Assembly (NCBI GenBank): GCA_012295275.1
Contig: CM022678.1
Span: 6,443,559-6,463,558 of the forward strand
Source: Chrysomallon squamiferum
Lineage: Eukaryota > Mollusca > Gastropoda > Neomphalida > Peltospiridae
Length of the DNA stretch: 20,000 bases
Direction: 5' to 3'
The notes under the pieces: model-generated
Database searches by the model: none
What the model was told of the DNA's origin: nothing
Seen by the model: the letters and a program-made list of their open reading frames with translations, nothing else
Made by a program: the position numbers and the translations under genes
In this document: piece after piece, positions 1 to 9,284 of the stretch
Layout: every line of letters starts with the position of its first letter
How positions within the stretch are numbered: position 1 is the stretch's first letter

Positions 1-490
<490 letters not shown>

Positions 491-1087
491 GTCTACCTGC
501 ATACGTGTCTTTGTAACAAAATGTAATTTAACAACGGGTGTCAAAATCAGTCCGCATTTATTGTTTTTAATATGATCATTATCATTAAAATTATTACTCC
601 GTTTATTGTTGTTTTTGCTGTTACTACTCTGTGTTGTTGTTGCTATTGTTTTTGCTTTTATTATTATTTTTTTATATGGTTTTATTATTATAATTATTAA
701 CTGTTTTGCTGTTGTTGTTTTTGTTTTGTTGTTTTTGTTTTTGTGATTTTGTGATTTTATTTTTTTTATGTGTGTGGGTGTGGGTTTTTTCAGGGAATAA
801 ATTGCAGTTTGTATTTTATTTTATTTTAAATTATTATTATTATTATTATTATTTTTTTTTTTTTTTTTCATATATTTATTTATTTATTATTATTATTAGT
901 AGTAGTAGTAGTAGTAGTAGTGGTAGTAGTAGTAGTAGTATTAGTAGTGGTAGTAGTAGTAGTAGTAGTATTTTCATTATTTATTTATTTATTTAAACTC
1001 TGACCGGATTTGTTTGTTTCTTTGTTTATTTATTTATTTATTTATGTATTATTTATATGCTCGTTCGTTTGTTTGTTTATATGCATG

Positions 1088-1121
<34 letters not shown>

Positions 1122-1300
1122 TTTATGTATGTATATATGTGTGGATGTATTATATGTATGTATGTTGAACGAAGATTCTGAAATAATTCTGTGTGTGTGT
1201 ATGTATGTATGTACGTACGTATGTATGTGTGTGTCTATGTATGTATGTATGTACATATGTTTAACGATAATTCTGAAATAAATCAAATGTTTTTGCCTGT
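491..1300. repeat. Compound AT-rich simple repeats (T-rich, TTA, TAG, GTAT)
   Basis: No gene seen. A T/G-rich stretch (about 600-780) leads into (TTA)n plus poly-T (831-868), a (TAG)n run with TGG interruptions (about 896-972), TTTA repeats (about 970-995 and 1019-1045), and two GTAT tetranucleotide blocks (about 1085-1130 and 1196-1258). The two GTAT blocks are each followed by the related text TTGAACGAAGATTCTGAAAT and TTTAACGATAATTCTGAAAT, so the GTAT tract and its flank have been duplicated as a unit of roughly 100 bp. Confidence 0.9.
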
Positions 1301-1800
1301 ATATTAACAACTGTTATATTTAAAAAAACAAGAAAACAAAAACAGTCACTCAGAATATACAAAACTTAACATAGCTGTTGCTAACTCTGCTGTTTTGACA
1401 ACAAACAAAACGTCAGGTAGAAAAATACGACAAAATACAATCAGCCTAAGTTGGTACAAAACTACTCAGCACACAAACTTTAGAGGTTTGCATTAAACGA
1501 ACCGTTCAGAAAAACACACAAAATGTAATTCGATCGTTTATTCTTAATCAGAAGAATTACAGTTTTAACAACGTGCAGACTGAAAGTATATTAGATATAT
1601 AACGATCATTTGTACAGGTCACTGCCTGCTTTGTGAGAAATGCATAGTTGTCTATGAGATCTATCTATGAAAGACATTCAGTCCAGTTAGATCGTATGAA
1701 TGAATGAAAAAAAAAATTAACGTGCTAATCAGAGCTAGCTGTTGTGAAGCACGTAGTTAGATCGTGAATTGTCGTGGCTTTTATTTATAGGTTGCACATG
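1301..1800. other. AT-rich intergenic DNA, no gene recognised
   Basis: Mixed-composition AT-rich sequence without simple-repeat character, splice-bounded open frame or recognisable motif. I see nothing here that I can name. Confidence 0.6.
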
Positions 1801-1829
1801 CAGTGAATAATAATAATAATTATATTAAT

Positions 1830-1868
<39 letters not shown>

Positions 1869-2000
1869 AATATAAAAAATAAATAAATAAATAAATAATC
1901 TTAATAAATAAATAAAGAAGCAAACAAATAACGATATAAAGAAACAAACAAACAAACAAACAAACAAATAAACAAAAACTCTAAGATATAAAGAAATAAA
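1801..2000. repeat. (AAT)n, (AAAT)n, (AAAC)n compound microsatellite
   Basis: An AAT trinucleotide block (about 1807-1862) passes into AAAT (about 1860-1915) and then AAAC (about 1941-1972), a series where each block differs by one base. The minus-strand hydrophobic reading frames here are translations of the repeat. Confidence 0.92.
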
Positions 2001-2737
2001 GGGGAGATAAAAAGAAGAAAAAAAACTAACAAGCAACGAAGCAGGTGACTAATAGACGCTAGGATAAGCAATTCACACAAACCCAGCACACAAAAGAGAG
2101 AAAAAAAAAAAAAATTGTACGATACGCCTAACAAACCAGACAGAAAAGAGCTGTGCTGTGCATTGTGGGGTTCTTTAGAAAAACTGTTCTCTCAAAGGCA
2201 TTCACAAAAAAATCCTGCTAGCTAGGTGCAGATCTTAAGGACAGTTTAGGAGTCTATTAATTCTGATTATTTTTTTCTTTCCTTCGTTTTAAAAGTGTGG
2301 TTTCTGTCAACGTGGTTTATATACGCACGCATGTATGTTCGTGTACGTGTGTGGGTGTTTGTGTTTGTATGTTTGTGTGTGTGTGTATGGGTATGTATGT
2401 GTATATATATATGTGTGTGCATGTTTCTTTATATTTTCATTCACTTATTACATTCGTAAAGCATCGGTGATTAGAACTGACGTCCCCTCCTCCCCTTAGA
2501 CAAGACTACGTCTGCCCTTAAATACAGTTATTAACAATCAGTCTGAACCAAGTGGTTGACTCTTCATGGCTACTGAAGTTATTTTCTACTATTTGTGGAT
2601 AGGGGAATAAAGTAAAGTTAAAATGCGTGTTTTGTCTTGTTGGTAAACTTAGACCTTGGATCATATTCGGCAGTGGAAGAATGTCATGGAAGAATGCTTT
2701 CAGCTGTTTCGTTAACTGCTTATAGTCGAATAATAAG
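2001..2737 (+). other. Upstream flank of the fucosyltransferase gene; possible 5' UTR exon ending at 2737
   Basis: Mixed sequence with a GT/GTAT-rich patch (about 2330-2420). A pyrimidine-rich acceptor-like stretch ends in AG at 2498-2499, and a strong donor-like AAG|GTAATG sits at 2735-2743. Together they would bound a non-coding exon of up to 238 bases (2500-2737) that splices to the acceptor at 3227 just before the fucosyltransferase start codon. This is inferred from splice consensus only. A shorter exon using the AG at 2651-2652 is also possible. A small direct duplication (2846-2863 and 2884-2901) follows inside the putative intron. Confidence 0.3.
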
Positions 2738-3227
2738 GTAATGTTGTATTATTATTATTTTTGTTGTTCTCTTATTATTACTGTTATTTTAGTTGTAGTA
2801 GTACTACCGTAAATTTAAATGGAGTAGTCTAGTTATGAAAACAACAATAACAACTACAGTATAAAAAAATAGTATATTGTATAAATAACAACTACAGTAT
2901 ATTGTTAAATATCGTTAGTTTTATTTGTAGTAGAAGTAGAAGCACTAGATGTAGTAGGACTATTAGTAGCAATACTAATACTGGTAGTAGTAATAGCAGC
3001 AGCTGAAGCAAGGACAATAATAGTTAAAGCAGTAGTAGCAGCTGCAGTAGTAGTAGTAGTAGTATTGCTGATACTAATGACAGTAGCAACTGTTGTAGTA
3101 GTAGTAGTAGCAGCAGCAGTAGCCGTGGTTGCATTAATAATGTTATGTTTGTATTATTTTAATAATAATTTTTTAATGATAAATACAGCAAAGCATCACA
3201 TTTACGTTTTCTTATTCTCTTTTTCAG
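2738..3227 (+). other. Putative 5' UTR intron of the fucosyltransferase gene
   Basis: The right end is convincing: a pyrimidine-rich tract (3208-3225) ends in CAG at 3225-3227, eight bases before the ATG at 3235. The left end is the best donor consensus upstream (GTAATG from 2738). Upstream reading in the coding frame hits a TAA at 3166-3168, so the intron or leader does not extend the protein. The interior carries a degenerate TAG/CAG trinucleotide repeat. Confidence 0.4.
2930..3122. repeat. Degenerate TAG/CAG trinucleotide repeat
   Basis: A cryptic trinucleotide repeat in which TAG, CAG, AAG and TAA triplets alternate, with purer (TAG)n or (CAG)n runs near 3048-3065 and 3093-3122. It lies in the putative intron directly upstream of the fucosyltransferase coding exon. 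Confidence 0.85.
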
Positions 3228-3234
3228 AAAAATA

Positions 3235-4470
3235 ATGGTTCGCACTCCGCCACTCTACAAGATGAAGAGAAAATCTATTCTGACGTTTCTGGGAGTTTTC
3301 GTTTTTCTTTGTTTCATTTATTTCTTACTACCATCTGACGTCGGTCCACCAAAACACGCAGCAAGATGGAAAAGACCCAGCCAGTTTCTCGACAACGTCA
3401 CAGACTACAAAATACCAGAATATCGACGAGAAATAGTTCTCCGGAAACGGAAAGGCGAGATCGCCGTTGTCCAAGGCTTGAATGGACGCATGCGCGTTGT
3501 GGAAGAAGACGAAAGTTTTGGCAAAATAATCTTGTTGAAAAACAATCCGGACTGGGACTGGATGCCTATGGCTGAGGAAGGCCTGGCGAGCTGCCCTTCG
3601 AAATGCACTATCACAAATAACGAAAGTTTCAAACCGGCAGACGTGGCGGCCGTTATTTTCTACGCGACGAACTACCCCCGTCATCTTCTTCCGACCAAAC
3701 AAGAAGGACAGGTCTGGATCTACTTCACTCTCGAGTCGCCGTACTTCAGTCAGGATTTCGAATTCAGGAATATCGAATGGCGAAATAAATTCAACTGGAC
3801 CATGACGTACAGACGGGACTCGGACATTTGGTACCCTTACGGACGAATCGACGAAAGAAAAACGGTAAACGAAACAGATTACGCGCCCGTCGTCAGAAAG
3901 AAAACGAAACAAATAGCGTGGTTTGTCAGCCACTGCGAAACGCCGAGTCAGCGAGAACATTACGTCAGCGAATTACGTAATTACATTTCGGTAGACGTCT
4001 ACGGCGCATGCGGGCAACTCAAGTGTCTTCCGGAAGGCGGCGTCGAATGTTTCAGGATGCTTACGGAACATTATAAATTCTACTTGTCCTTCGAAAGTGT
4101 TTTCTGCCGCGATTACGTCACAGAAAAAGTGTTCGAGTTCATTCTGAAAGCAGATATCGTTCCGGTAGTCCGGGGTCTGGCGGATTATGCTAAATACCTG
4201 CCACCAAAGTCGTACATCAATGCAGCAGACTTCAGCAGCGTGAAAAAACTTGGTGAATATTTACTCTACCTGGACCACAACGACACAGCCTACGGCGAAT
4301 ATCTGCAGTGGAAGAATTATTACTACGCGCAGGAGAAACCTATTCCAATATGCGAGATCTGCATTAAGCTGTCGAACCCCAACAAGTACAGAAACGTCTA
4401 TGACGACGTCTTCTTGTGGTGGCATCGGAACGTATGCTCCACTCCGCCATTACTGAAACAGAGTAACTAG
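3235..4470 (+). CDS. Alpha-(1,3)-fucosyltransferase, glycosyltransferase family 10
   Basis: A 411-residue enzyme that should transfer L-fucose from GDP-fucose in alpha-1,3 linkage to GlcNAc of N-glycans or Lewis-type antennae in the Golgi lumen. It has the type II layout of the family: short cytoplasmic N-terminus, signal anchor at about residues 15-32, stem, N-terminal acceptor-side domain (about 75-205), and C-terminal GDP-fucose domain (about 220-365). The donor-site block is clear: SHC at 232-234 followed by Arg240 and YVSEL, then FYLSFES at 282-288 and DYVTEK at 293-298. Tyr294, Glu297 and Lys298 match known GDP-fucose contacts of the family. Five N-glycosylation sequons lie at 54, 129, 187, 212 and 349, and a C-terminal CxxC at 373-376 plus Cys401 suit family disulfides. 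The start is the first ATG after an in-frame stop and a splice acceptor, with A at -3 and G at +4. A single coding exon is usual for many FUT genes. Oddity: the normally conserved Asn of FENS is Ser288. Acceptor specificity cannot be read from the sequence. Confidence 0.95.
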   Translation: MVRTPPLYKMKRKSILTFLGVFVFLCFIYFLLPSDVGPPKHAARWKRPSQFLDNVTDYKIPEYRREIVLRKRKGEIAVVQGLNGRMRVVEEDESFGKIILLKNNPDWDWMPMAEEGLASCPSKCTITNNESFKPADVAAVIFYATNYPRHLLPTKQEGQVWIYFTLESPYFSQDFEFRNIEWRNKFNWTMTYRRDSDIWYPYGRIDERKTVNETDYAPVVRKKTKQIAWFVSHCETPSQREHYVSELRNYISVDVYGACGQLKCLPEGGVECFRMLTEHYKFYLSFESVFCRDYVTEKVFEFILKADIVPVVRGLADYAKYLPPKSYINAADFSSVKKLGEYLLYLDHNDTAYGEYLQWKNYYYAQEKPIPICEICIKLSNPNKYRNVYDDVFLWWHRNVCSTPPLLKQSN

Positions 4471-5000
4471 AAAATATATATCAGTATTTCAGTTGCAGGT
4501 ATAAAACTAAATTGGAAAAAAAGAAACAAAAAAAAAGAGAAAAAAAGTTAGTCCAGCACACTGAAAAAATCTGGTTCCAGGATAGGCGTGTTTGAATATT
4601 TTCTACTGGAAACCTAATAAGAAAGATCGATATACTAACCACCATAGATCTAAGACTGGGTTGTCGAGCCGAGGATCTGGTTCAAATGCTATCTGTGGGT
4701 ATTGAATTAACTGGAATCGTTCTGTTTTCTGAAATACAATTTGACTGACAGTGTCTGGCATTCAGAGCAGTGAGTTACTGTCGTCGTTACATCAATGGCC
4801 GATAGTTTGCACGTTCACCATTATAGCCGTCTTGGTCGTGAGATCTTTCGTCAACAATAGCTGGTTGCTAAGCAAATTATCCACCGTGACGTAAAATGCG
4901 CGTTGTGACGTCAGGGGAATACCCTAAATTAACGGTGCTGTATATTCGGAAATGCTCGTAATTACTGTAAATAAATGAGGATATAACTCGGCAACGAAAA
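4471..5000 (+). other. Probable 3' UTR of the fucosyltransferase gene
   Basis: Mixed-composition sequence after the stop codon with no open frame of interest. It ends with a canonical AATAAA about 20 bases before a genomic A-run. It contains one tRNA B-box-like segment (4664-4690), a perfect CRE palindrome (4906-4913) and a near copy TGACGTAA (4887-4894). The 3' UTR extent is inferred from the polyadenylation signal only. Confidence 0.5.
4970..4975 (+). terminator. Polyadenylation signal AATAAA
   Basis: Canonical hexamer about 500 bases past the fucosyltransferase stop, with a usual cleavage distance (about 20 bases) to position 4997. There the genome itself carries 14 consecutive A residues. 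It is the most plausible 3' end for the transcript. The genomic A-run means cDNA evidence could be misprimed here. Confidence 0.55.
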
Positions 5001-5106
5001 AAAAAAAAAATAATAATTAAAAAATAAAAAATAATATTTAAAAAAAAAATAAAATAAAATATAAATAATAAAAAAATATATATATAAATAAATAAATAAA
5101 TAAAAT
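4997..5106. repeat. A-tract and AAAT-rich simple sequence
   Basis: Fourteen A residues followed by AAT, AAAAT and AAAT-type low-complexity sequence, finishing in (AAAT)n near 5086-5105. It could be a poly(A) tail-like remnant that seeded a microsatellite, or ordinary low-complexity DNA. Confidence 0.85.
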
Positions 5107-5512
5107 GTATTCGGATTCACTTCCTTTCGAAGGTAGTTCCGAACGTTGTTCGAGAATCTCGTGTTTTTCCGTAGTTACGAATAATTCCGAATGCTGCAAA
5201 AGACGACCTAGTTAGAAGCGGAAGCGAGTAAACCAAATATGGCTGAACGCGCCGAAACATTTCTTAATTTAAAAATAGAAAATATCAATGTTCGGAAATA
5301 GTTAACAGAGAATGTTTATTTTATCAGAGGACCATCAGACCAAGGACTCTGGTTCAAATACTGTGACCAGAGATGAACAAGATGTATAATAAATAAAGGA
5401 TTAAAAACAACTGTTTATTTTGATTGCTATAAACAACAACAATAACAACAGAAAACAACAATAATAACAAAATAACCACCCCCACCATGAACAGCATCAG
5501 CAACAACAACAT
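5107..5512. other. Non-repetitive intergenic DNA with a tRNA-like segment
   Basis: Sequence with more CpG than its neighbours. It contains a short ATG-initiated frame (5239-5301, 20 codons, good start context) that I do not regard as a gene. It also holds a segment (5335-5362) closely resembling the one at 4664-4690, with a B-box-like GGTTCAAAT and a perfect 7-bp inverted repeat around it (5347-5353 with 5366-5372). Confidence 0.5.
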
Positions 5513-5516
5513 TAAC

Positions 5517-5554
<38 letters not shown>

Positions 5555-5577
5555 TAATAATAATAATAATAATAATG

Positions 5578-5650
<73 letters not shown>

Positions 5651-5652
5651 TA

Positions 5653-5695
<43 letters not shown>

Positions 5696-5706
5696 AATAA
5701 TAATTA
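5513..5706. repeat. (AAT)n microsatellite with GAT interruptions
   Basis: About 65 tandem AAT units with GAT variants spaced along it, and one phase shift near 5651. The poly-Asn frame on one strand and poly-Leu/Ile frames on the other come purely from this repeat. It is long enough to be a likely length polymorphism. Confidence 0.97.
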
Positions 5707-5824
5707 ACAATAATTTATTTTATTTTGATGTTTATTTAATTTTGTTTGTAATAATGGTGAAGAAACTGCATATATTGTTGTTGTTGTTGCTATATATTTT
5801 TGTTAACTTTCCTTGTGACTACTA

Positions 5825-5965
5825 TTTTTGTGTGCACATACCACTGGAGCTGTGAGTGGAATGGGAAATTAACTAACTGGTAGACCAAGCAGGGTTGATC
5901 CTGCACAGTCACTCGTTGTTAGTGATACACATGTCGTGGAGCACTGAATGGAACAGGAAAAAATT
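5825..5965 (-). mobile_element. Decayed tRNA-derived SINE-like fragment, minus orientation
   Basis: Read on the minus strand, 5965 down to 5825 holds a block close to GTTCCAxxCAGTGCTCCACGA, then a B-box-like segment (about 5890-5905), then a second diverged copy of the same block ending near 5840. On the plus strand the two copies are visible as TGGAGC-TGTGAGTGGAATGGGAAATT-type text starting at 5845 and 5937. From memory this block belongs to a SINE widespread in gastropods and bivalves, where it directly follows the tRNA-like head. The repetition is seen in the sequence; the family assignment is recollection and was not searched. No target-site duplication was identified. Confidence 0.45.
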
Positions 5966-5979
5966 ATTGAAATAAATAG

Positions 5980-6490
5980 CTATATTTTTGTTGTTGTTGT
6001 TTTTATTTTTATTTATTTATTTAAACTGTATAAACATAGATACGTTTATAAACATAGATACATTTATAACATACACATAAACATACACACAGACACACAG
6101 ACACACACACACACACACAAACATACATGCATACAGGAACAGAACTGCAGATTTTTTATTTTTTATTTTCACAGTTAAGAAGACACACATGTTGGTAGAT
6201 TTAAACAATAGAATTTTGAAATTTCTTTTTCCCTTAGCTAAATTATATTAATGTTATAAATGTTTCTTTTATTTATTCATTTATTTTTTTTCTTTTTTTT
6301 TTTTTTTTTTTTGTTGTTTTTGTTTGTTTTTTTTTTTTGTTGTTTTTTTTTTTTTTCTTTAATTTTTATTTTTCTAAATCGTGGGTTATTTGGTTTTGTT
6401 TCAGACATGTATTTTATTCTGTTTATTTTACTTTATTTATTTATTTATTTAAAAAAATAATAAAAAAAAAAAAATAAAAATAATGTATTT
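5980..6490. repeat. Compound simple repeats (TTG, TTTA, CA, poly-T, poly-A)
   Basis: A run of low-complexity blocks: TTG (5989-6001), TTTA (6005-6024), an 18-bp tandem duplicate (6029-6046 and 6047-6064), CA repeats with GA interruptions (about 6083-6119), poly-T with G interruptions (6283-6357), TTTA (6424-6450) and A-rich sequence (6451-6482). The hydrophobic Phe-rich frames here are repeat translations. Confidence 0.9.
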
Positions 6491-7244
6491 GCTTTCTTGT
6501 TGACTCAGGCTTATCAGACATTTATCGCTCAGTGAATATTTTCTGAATTAAAATTATTTTATTTTTAACTAAGTGCATTTTAGGAGTTAACTGACTTGAA
6601 TTATTTACAAATCGTGGTCCCGAGGCTAGATATGTTTGCAGTACAGTTATGCAAAATTAAGAACGATGGAGAAAATATCGATTGTAAAAAGTGAACAAAT
6701 TGTCTATCTTTAGCTCGGGAATTTCCAAACCCTTTCCCTCTGCGCATTTATCTGTTTCTCGAGTACGCTAAAATAACAAGGGATTTTGCTTGCAATTATA
6801 TGCTGTTTTTGCAAGAATAATAAAACAGTTATAACCCTTAAAAATAATTTCTTTCGTCAAAATTGTTATTAAGAAAATTCCTAGGTCCTGCAAATCCCTT
6901 CGACACGGACTGCTCCCTAACAGACACGTAGTAACAGATTCTATCTCCCTGCAGTTGAACCCAACACGGGGCGAGCTGTCGATAGTAAGTTTTGTTATTT
7001 TTCTTCTTTAACGCATAATTTGCTTTTTTATTTTCGAAGAACAACCTCTTTCAAACCTTAACGATACATTTCGCATTATTAAACCGATTTAACTTGAGCT
7101 ATTTACTCCGCAAATCGGTGTTGTTCGAGGGAAACTGTAAACCCGTTTTGCCTTCCCTACCGAATGACCCCCAAAGGTAATGGTTGCTGCCATACTGGTT
7201 ATTCACCTACGAAAGCGGATGACTTCCAGCTTCGTTAGCGTTGT

Positions 7245-7252
7245 TATCGATA
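7245..7252. promoter_or_regulatory. TATCGATA palindrome (DRE-like)
   Basis: Perfect 8-bp palindrome identical to the core of the DNA replication-related element known from insect promoters. It lies about 50 bases upstream of a minus-strand ATG (7193) in the non-repetitive island. Function in molluscs is not established, and a chance occurrence is possible. Confidence 0.25.
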
Positions 7253-7399
7253 TCGCTTCGAAGCACAGATTTTTATATTGAGCTCAAGCATTTAGAAAAA
7301 AAGAGTAAATCTTTGCAAAACGTAACAACTAATAGTTTCTAATGAGTGTACTTGGGGTCAAGTCAAACAGTGTACGCCCACTTTCTGACATTTAACCTG

Positions 7400-7407
7400 T
7401 GACGTCA
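7400..7407. promoter_or_regulatory. Perfect CRE palindrome TGACGTCA
   Basis: Full cAMP-response-element core. It lies in the loop of an imperfect inverted repeat (arms 7368-7381 and 7412-7422 around GTACGCC/GGCGTAC). The second perfect CRE in the window is at 4906-4913. Both are sequence matches only. Confidence 0.35.
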
Positions 7408-7691
7408 TTATGTGGCGTACTGCCAAAGCCCCTTGGGGAGGGTAAATACAGGTCATTTTGTCGAACAATATCTGTTAATCTTGTTAGTAAATACAAACAT
7501 GTTCCTAATTAAAAAGTGCAATAAATTTGTATTATTGCATTTAAAGAAATATCTATTAATCGGAATAAAAATATCGATACACTTCCTGCCGTATGTAAAC
7601 CGCAAGATGGGGCTTGGAGGGGATTTGAGGGAGAAGTAATTGTTTCAAAAATGAGCTAGCGCTTTCTGCATGCTGACTAGTCTTGATATAA

Positions 7692-7694
<3 letters not shown>

Positions 7695-7754
<60 letters not shown>
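7695..7754. repeat. (TTA)n microsatellite
   Basis: Twenty uninterrupted TTA units. Its reverse complement type, (TAA)n, recurs at 9236-9362, so the two could pair in a transcript crossing both. Confidence 0.97.
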
Positions 7755-7755
<1 letters not shown>

Positions 7756-8935
7756 AGTAGAAATTGTATTTGAAAATGAAATCTTCTAATTGCATTATTG
7801 ATGTTATATATATATAGAGATATATATTTTGCTTTCTTTTTTTATTTTTAAAATGTATGAATTGTCTATTATAATATTATAAACCATTAAAAAAACAAAA
7901 TAATGTAAAAATTTGGTAAAATAATATAAATAAAAACATTTCTAAAATCTAATAAAAGATAAATATAATAAATTATTTACTTAAATAAACTAAATTACCT
8001 ATTTATTTTTTATCAGATTATTTTTATTTCATGTTTTTTTAGGTCACTGGCCTGTTACCAATGTTTCCACCATTTCATGAAATACAAATACAGTGGAGAA
8101 AGAGAAACAGGTAATCAAAATAGATTACTAATTAAAACGTTCTATTTTTAGTAACATGGGCAATACCTGCAGTTTTCCTCATCTGCATGGCAACCAATCA
8201 TGATGGAGGGAGAACTCACCCAGAACTTCCCCAGATAACATTTTGTTCAGTATCATGTTGCAAATGTCTGTGCAACTTTCAGAAACCATATGTAATTGTC
8301 CTATCCATATTTTTTACATTCTTAGCAAAATTTTGAAGAAAAAATACATGTTCCCTGTCCTCCATTTTTGTTACCTGTAAATTATAAACGTTTATAAATT
8401 TTTAATGACACCTCCCCCTTTTTTTTAAATCTGGACCTGCCCTTGATAAAGAATCTTTGAAAAAAAAAAAAAGAGTATATATTTAAGAATCCTTCAGTAC
8501 GTTTGAATAGTAGTAGTTACTTCAAGTTTAGTTGAATTTTGTTTCAAAATTATAATCCAGGCAAGAAAACCAACTCGCCTATCACCCACTTACCCACTCA
8601 CCCATTATATAGGCTCATTTTATCTTTTAACTGTAAATTACCTTTCATATTTTGTGTGATGGGGTGGCACAAATATGACCTCTCACTTTAACATGAGTTG
8701 TTGTAGAAATATATGAAACCCCAACACATTTACCCTATTTTCATTTAAAAAGAAATAAAAAATAAAGAAATAAGAAAAACAACTTTTTATATTATTGTTT
8801 ATTTCAAAAATAAATATTAGAAAAAAATGACAACTAGATTGAAGTAAGTTGCCTCCCTTGGACAGTAAATATTTGCAAAAATAAAAATTGAAAATACATT
8901 TCAGTGATAAAACATTAATTTATAATAATGCTGTT
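7755..8935 (+). other. AT-rich non-coding DNA with one possible small exon (8043-8110)
   Basis: Mostly featureless AT-rich DNA. Two things stand out. An ACCC-rich patch lies near 8583-8607. A segment at 8043-8110 is bounded by a textbook acceptor (T-rich tract then AG at 8041-8042) and a strong donor (AAACAG|GTAATC). The 68-base segment has two open frames, but neither joins the zinc-finger frame after splicing to 9473. If real, it is a 5' non-coding exon of the zinc-finger gene. Confidence 0.3.
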
Positions 8936-9234
8936 TATTAATTGGAGTATTAGTAGTAGTAGTAGTAGTTGTAGTAGCAGTCATAATAACAATATTTTGA
9001 TGGTGATAATAATAATATTTGAAGTAACAATAGGATCACTAGTAGCAGAAATATAGTAGTAGTATTATAAGTTGTAAGCAATAATATAATGACAAAGATG
9101 ATAACTAAAACAATAAATTACTCCAAATATAAACAAATTGTAGATTTGTATTTTATAACTAAACATCTTTGGATGTTAAAATATATAATAATAAACAAAC
9201 TGTAGATTTGTATTTTATAAATAAACAATAACAA

Positions 9235-9284
<50 letters not shown>

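Larger units (their letters stand above)
6491..7690. other. Non-repetitive CpG-containing island; candidate promoter or first-exon region
   Basis: About 1.2 kb nearly free of microsatellites, which is exceptional in this window, with visibly more CpG (for example around 6700-7260). It carries donor-like GTAAGT (6985-6990) and AAAG|GTAATG (GT at 7177) on the plus strand, a palindromic TATCGATA (7245-7252), and a perfect CRE palindrome (7400-7407). On the minus strand a 34-codon frame opens with ATGGCAGCAACC at 7193 and stops at 7089. No protein family is recognisable in any frame, so a non-coding first exon or promoter of a neighbouring gene is only an inference. Confidence 0.35.

Noticed and set aside
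3328-3960. 210-codon minus-strand frame antisense to the fucosyltransferase
   Set aside because: It lies wholly within the convincing plus-strand coding region, has no family motif, and is explained by codon bias of the sense gene.
4664-4690. Functional tRNA gene
   Set aside because: Only a B-box-like segment is present; no matching acceptor stem, A-box or cloverleaf could be folded around it. The same holds for 5335-5362.
5239-5301. 20-codon plus-strand frame MAERAETFLNLKIENINVRK
   Set aside because: Good start context but very short, with no supporting feature.
5487-5855. Poly-Asn frame on plus and poly-Leu/Ile frames on minus
   Set aside because: Direct translations of the AAT microsatellite with no flanking coding signal.
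6838-7044. 68-codon minus-strand frame in the non-repetitive island
   Set aside because: No recognisable domain, no splice-supported boundaries that join it to another exon.
7089-7193. 34-codon minus-strand frame starting ATGGCAGCAACC
   Set aside because: Good start context and a palindrome upstream, but too short and without family similarity to call as a gene; kept only as part of the candidate promoter island.
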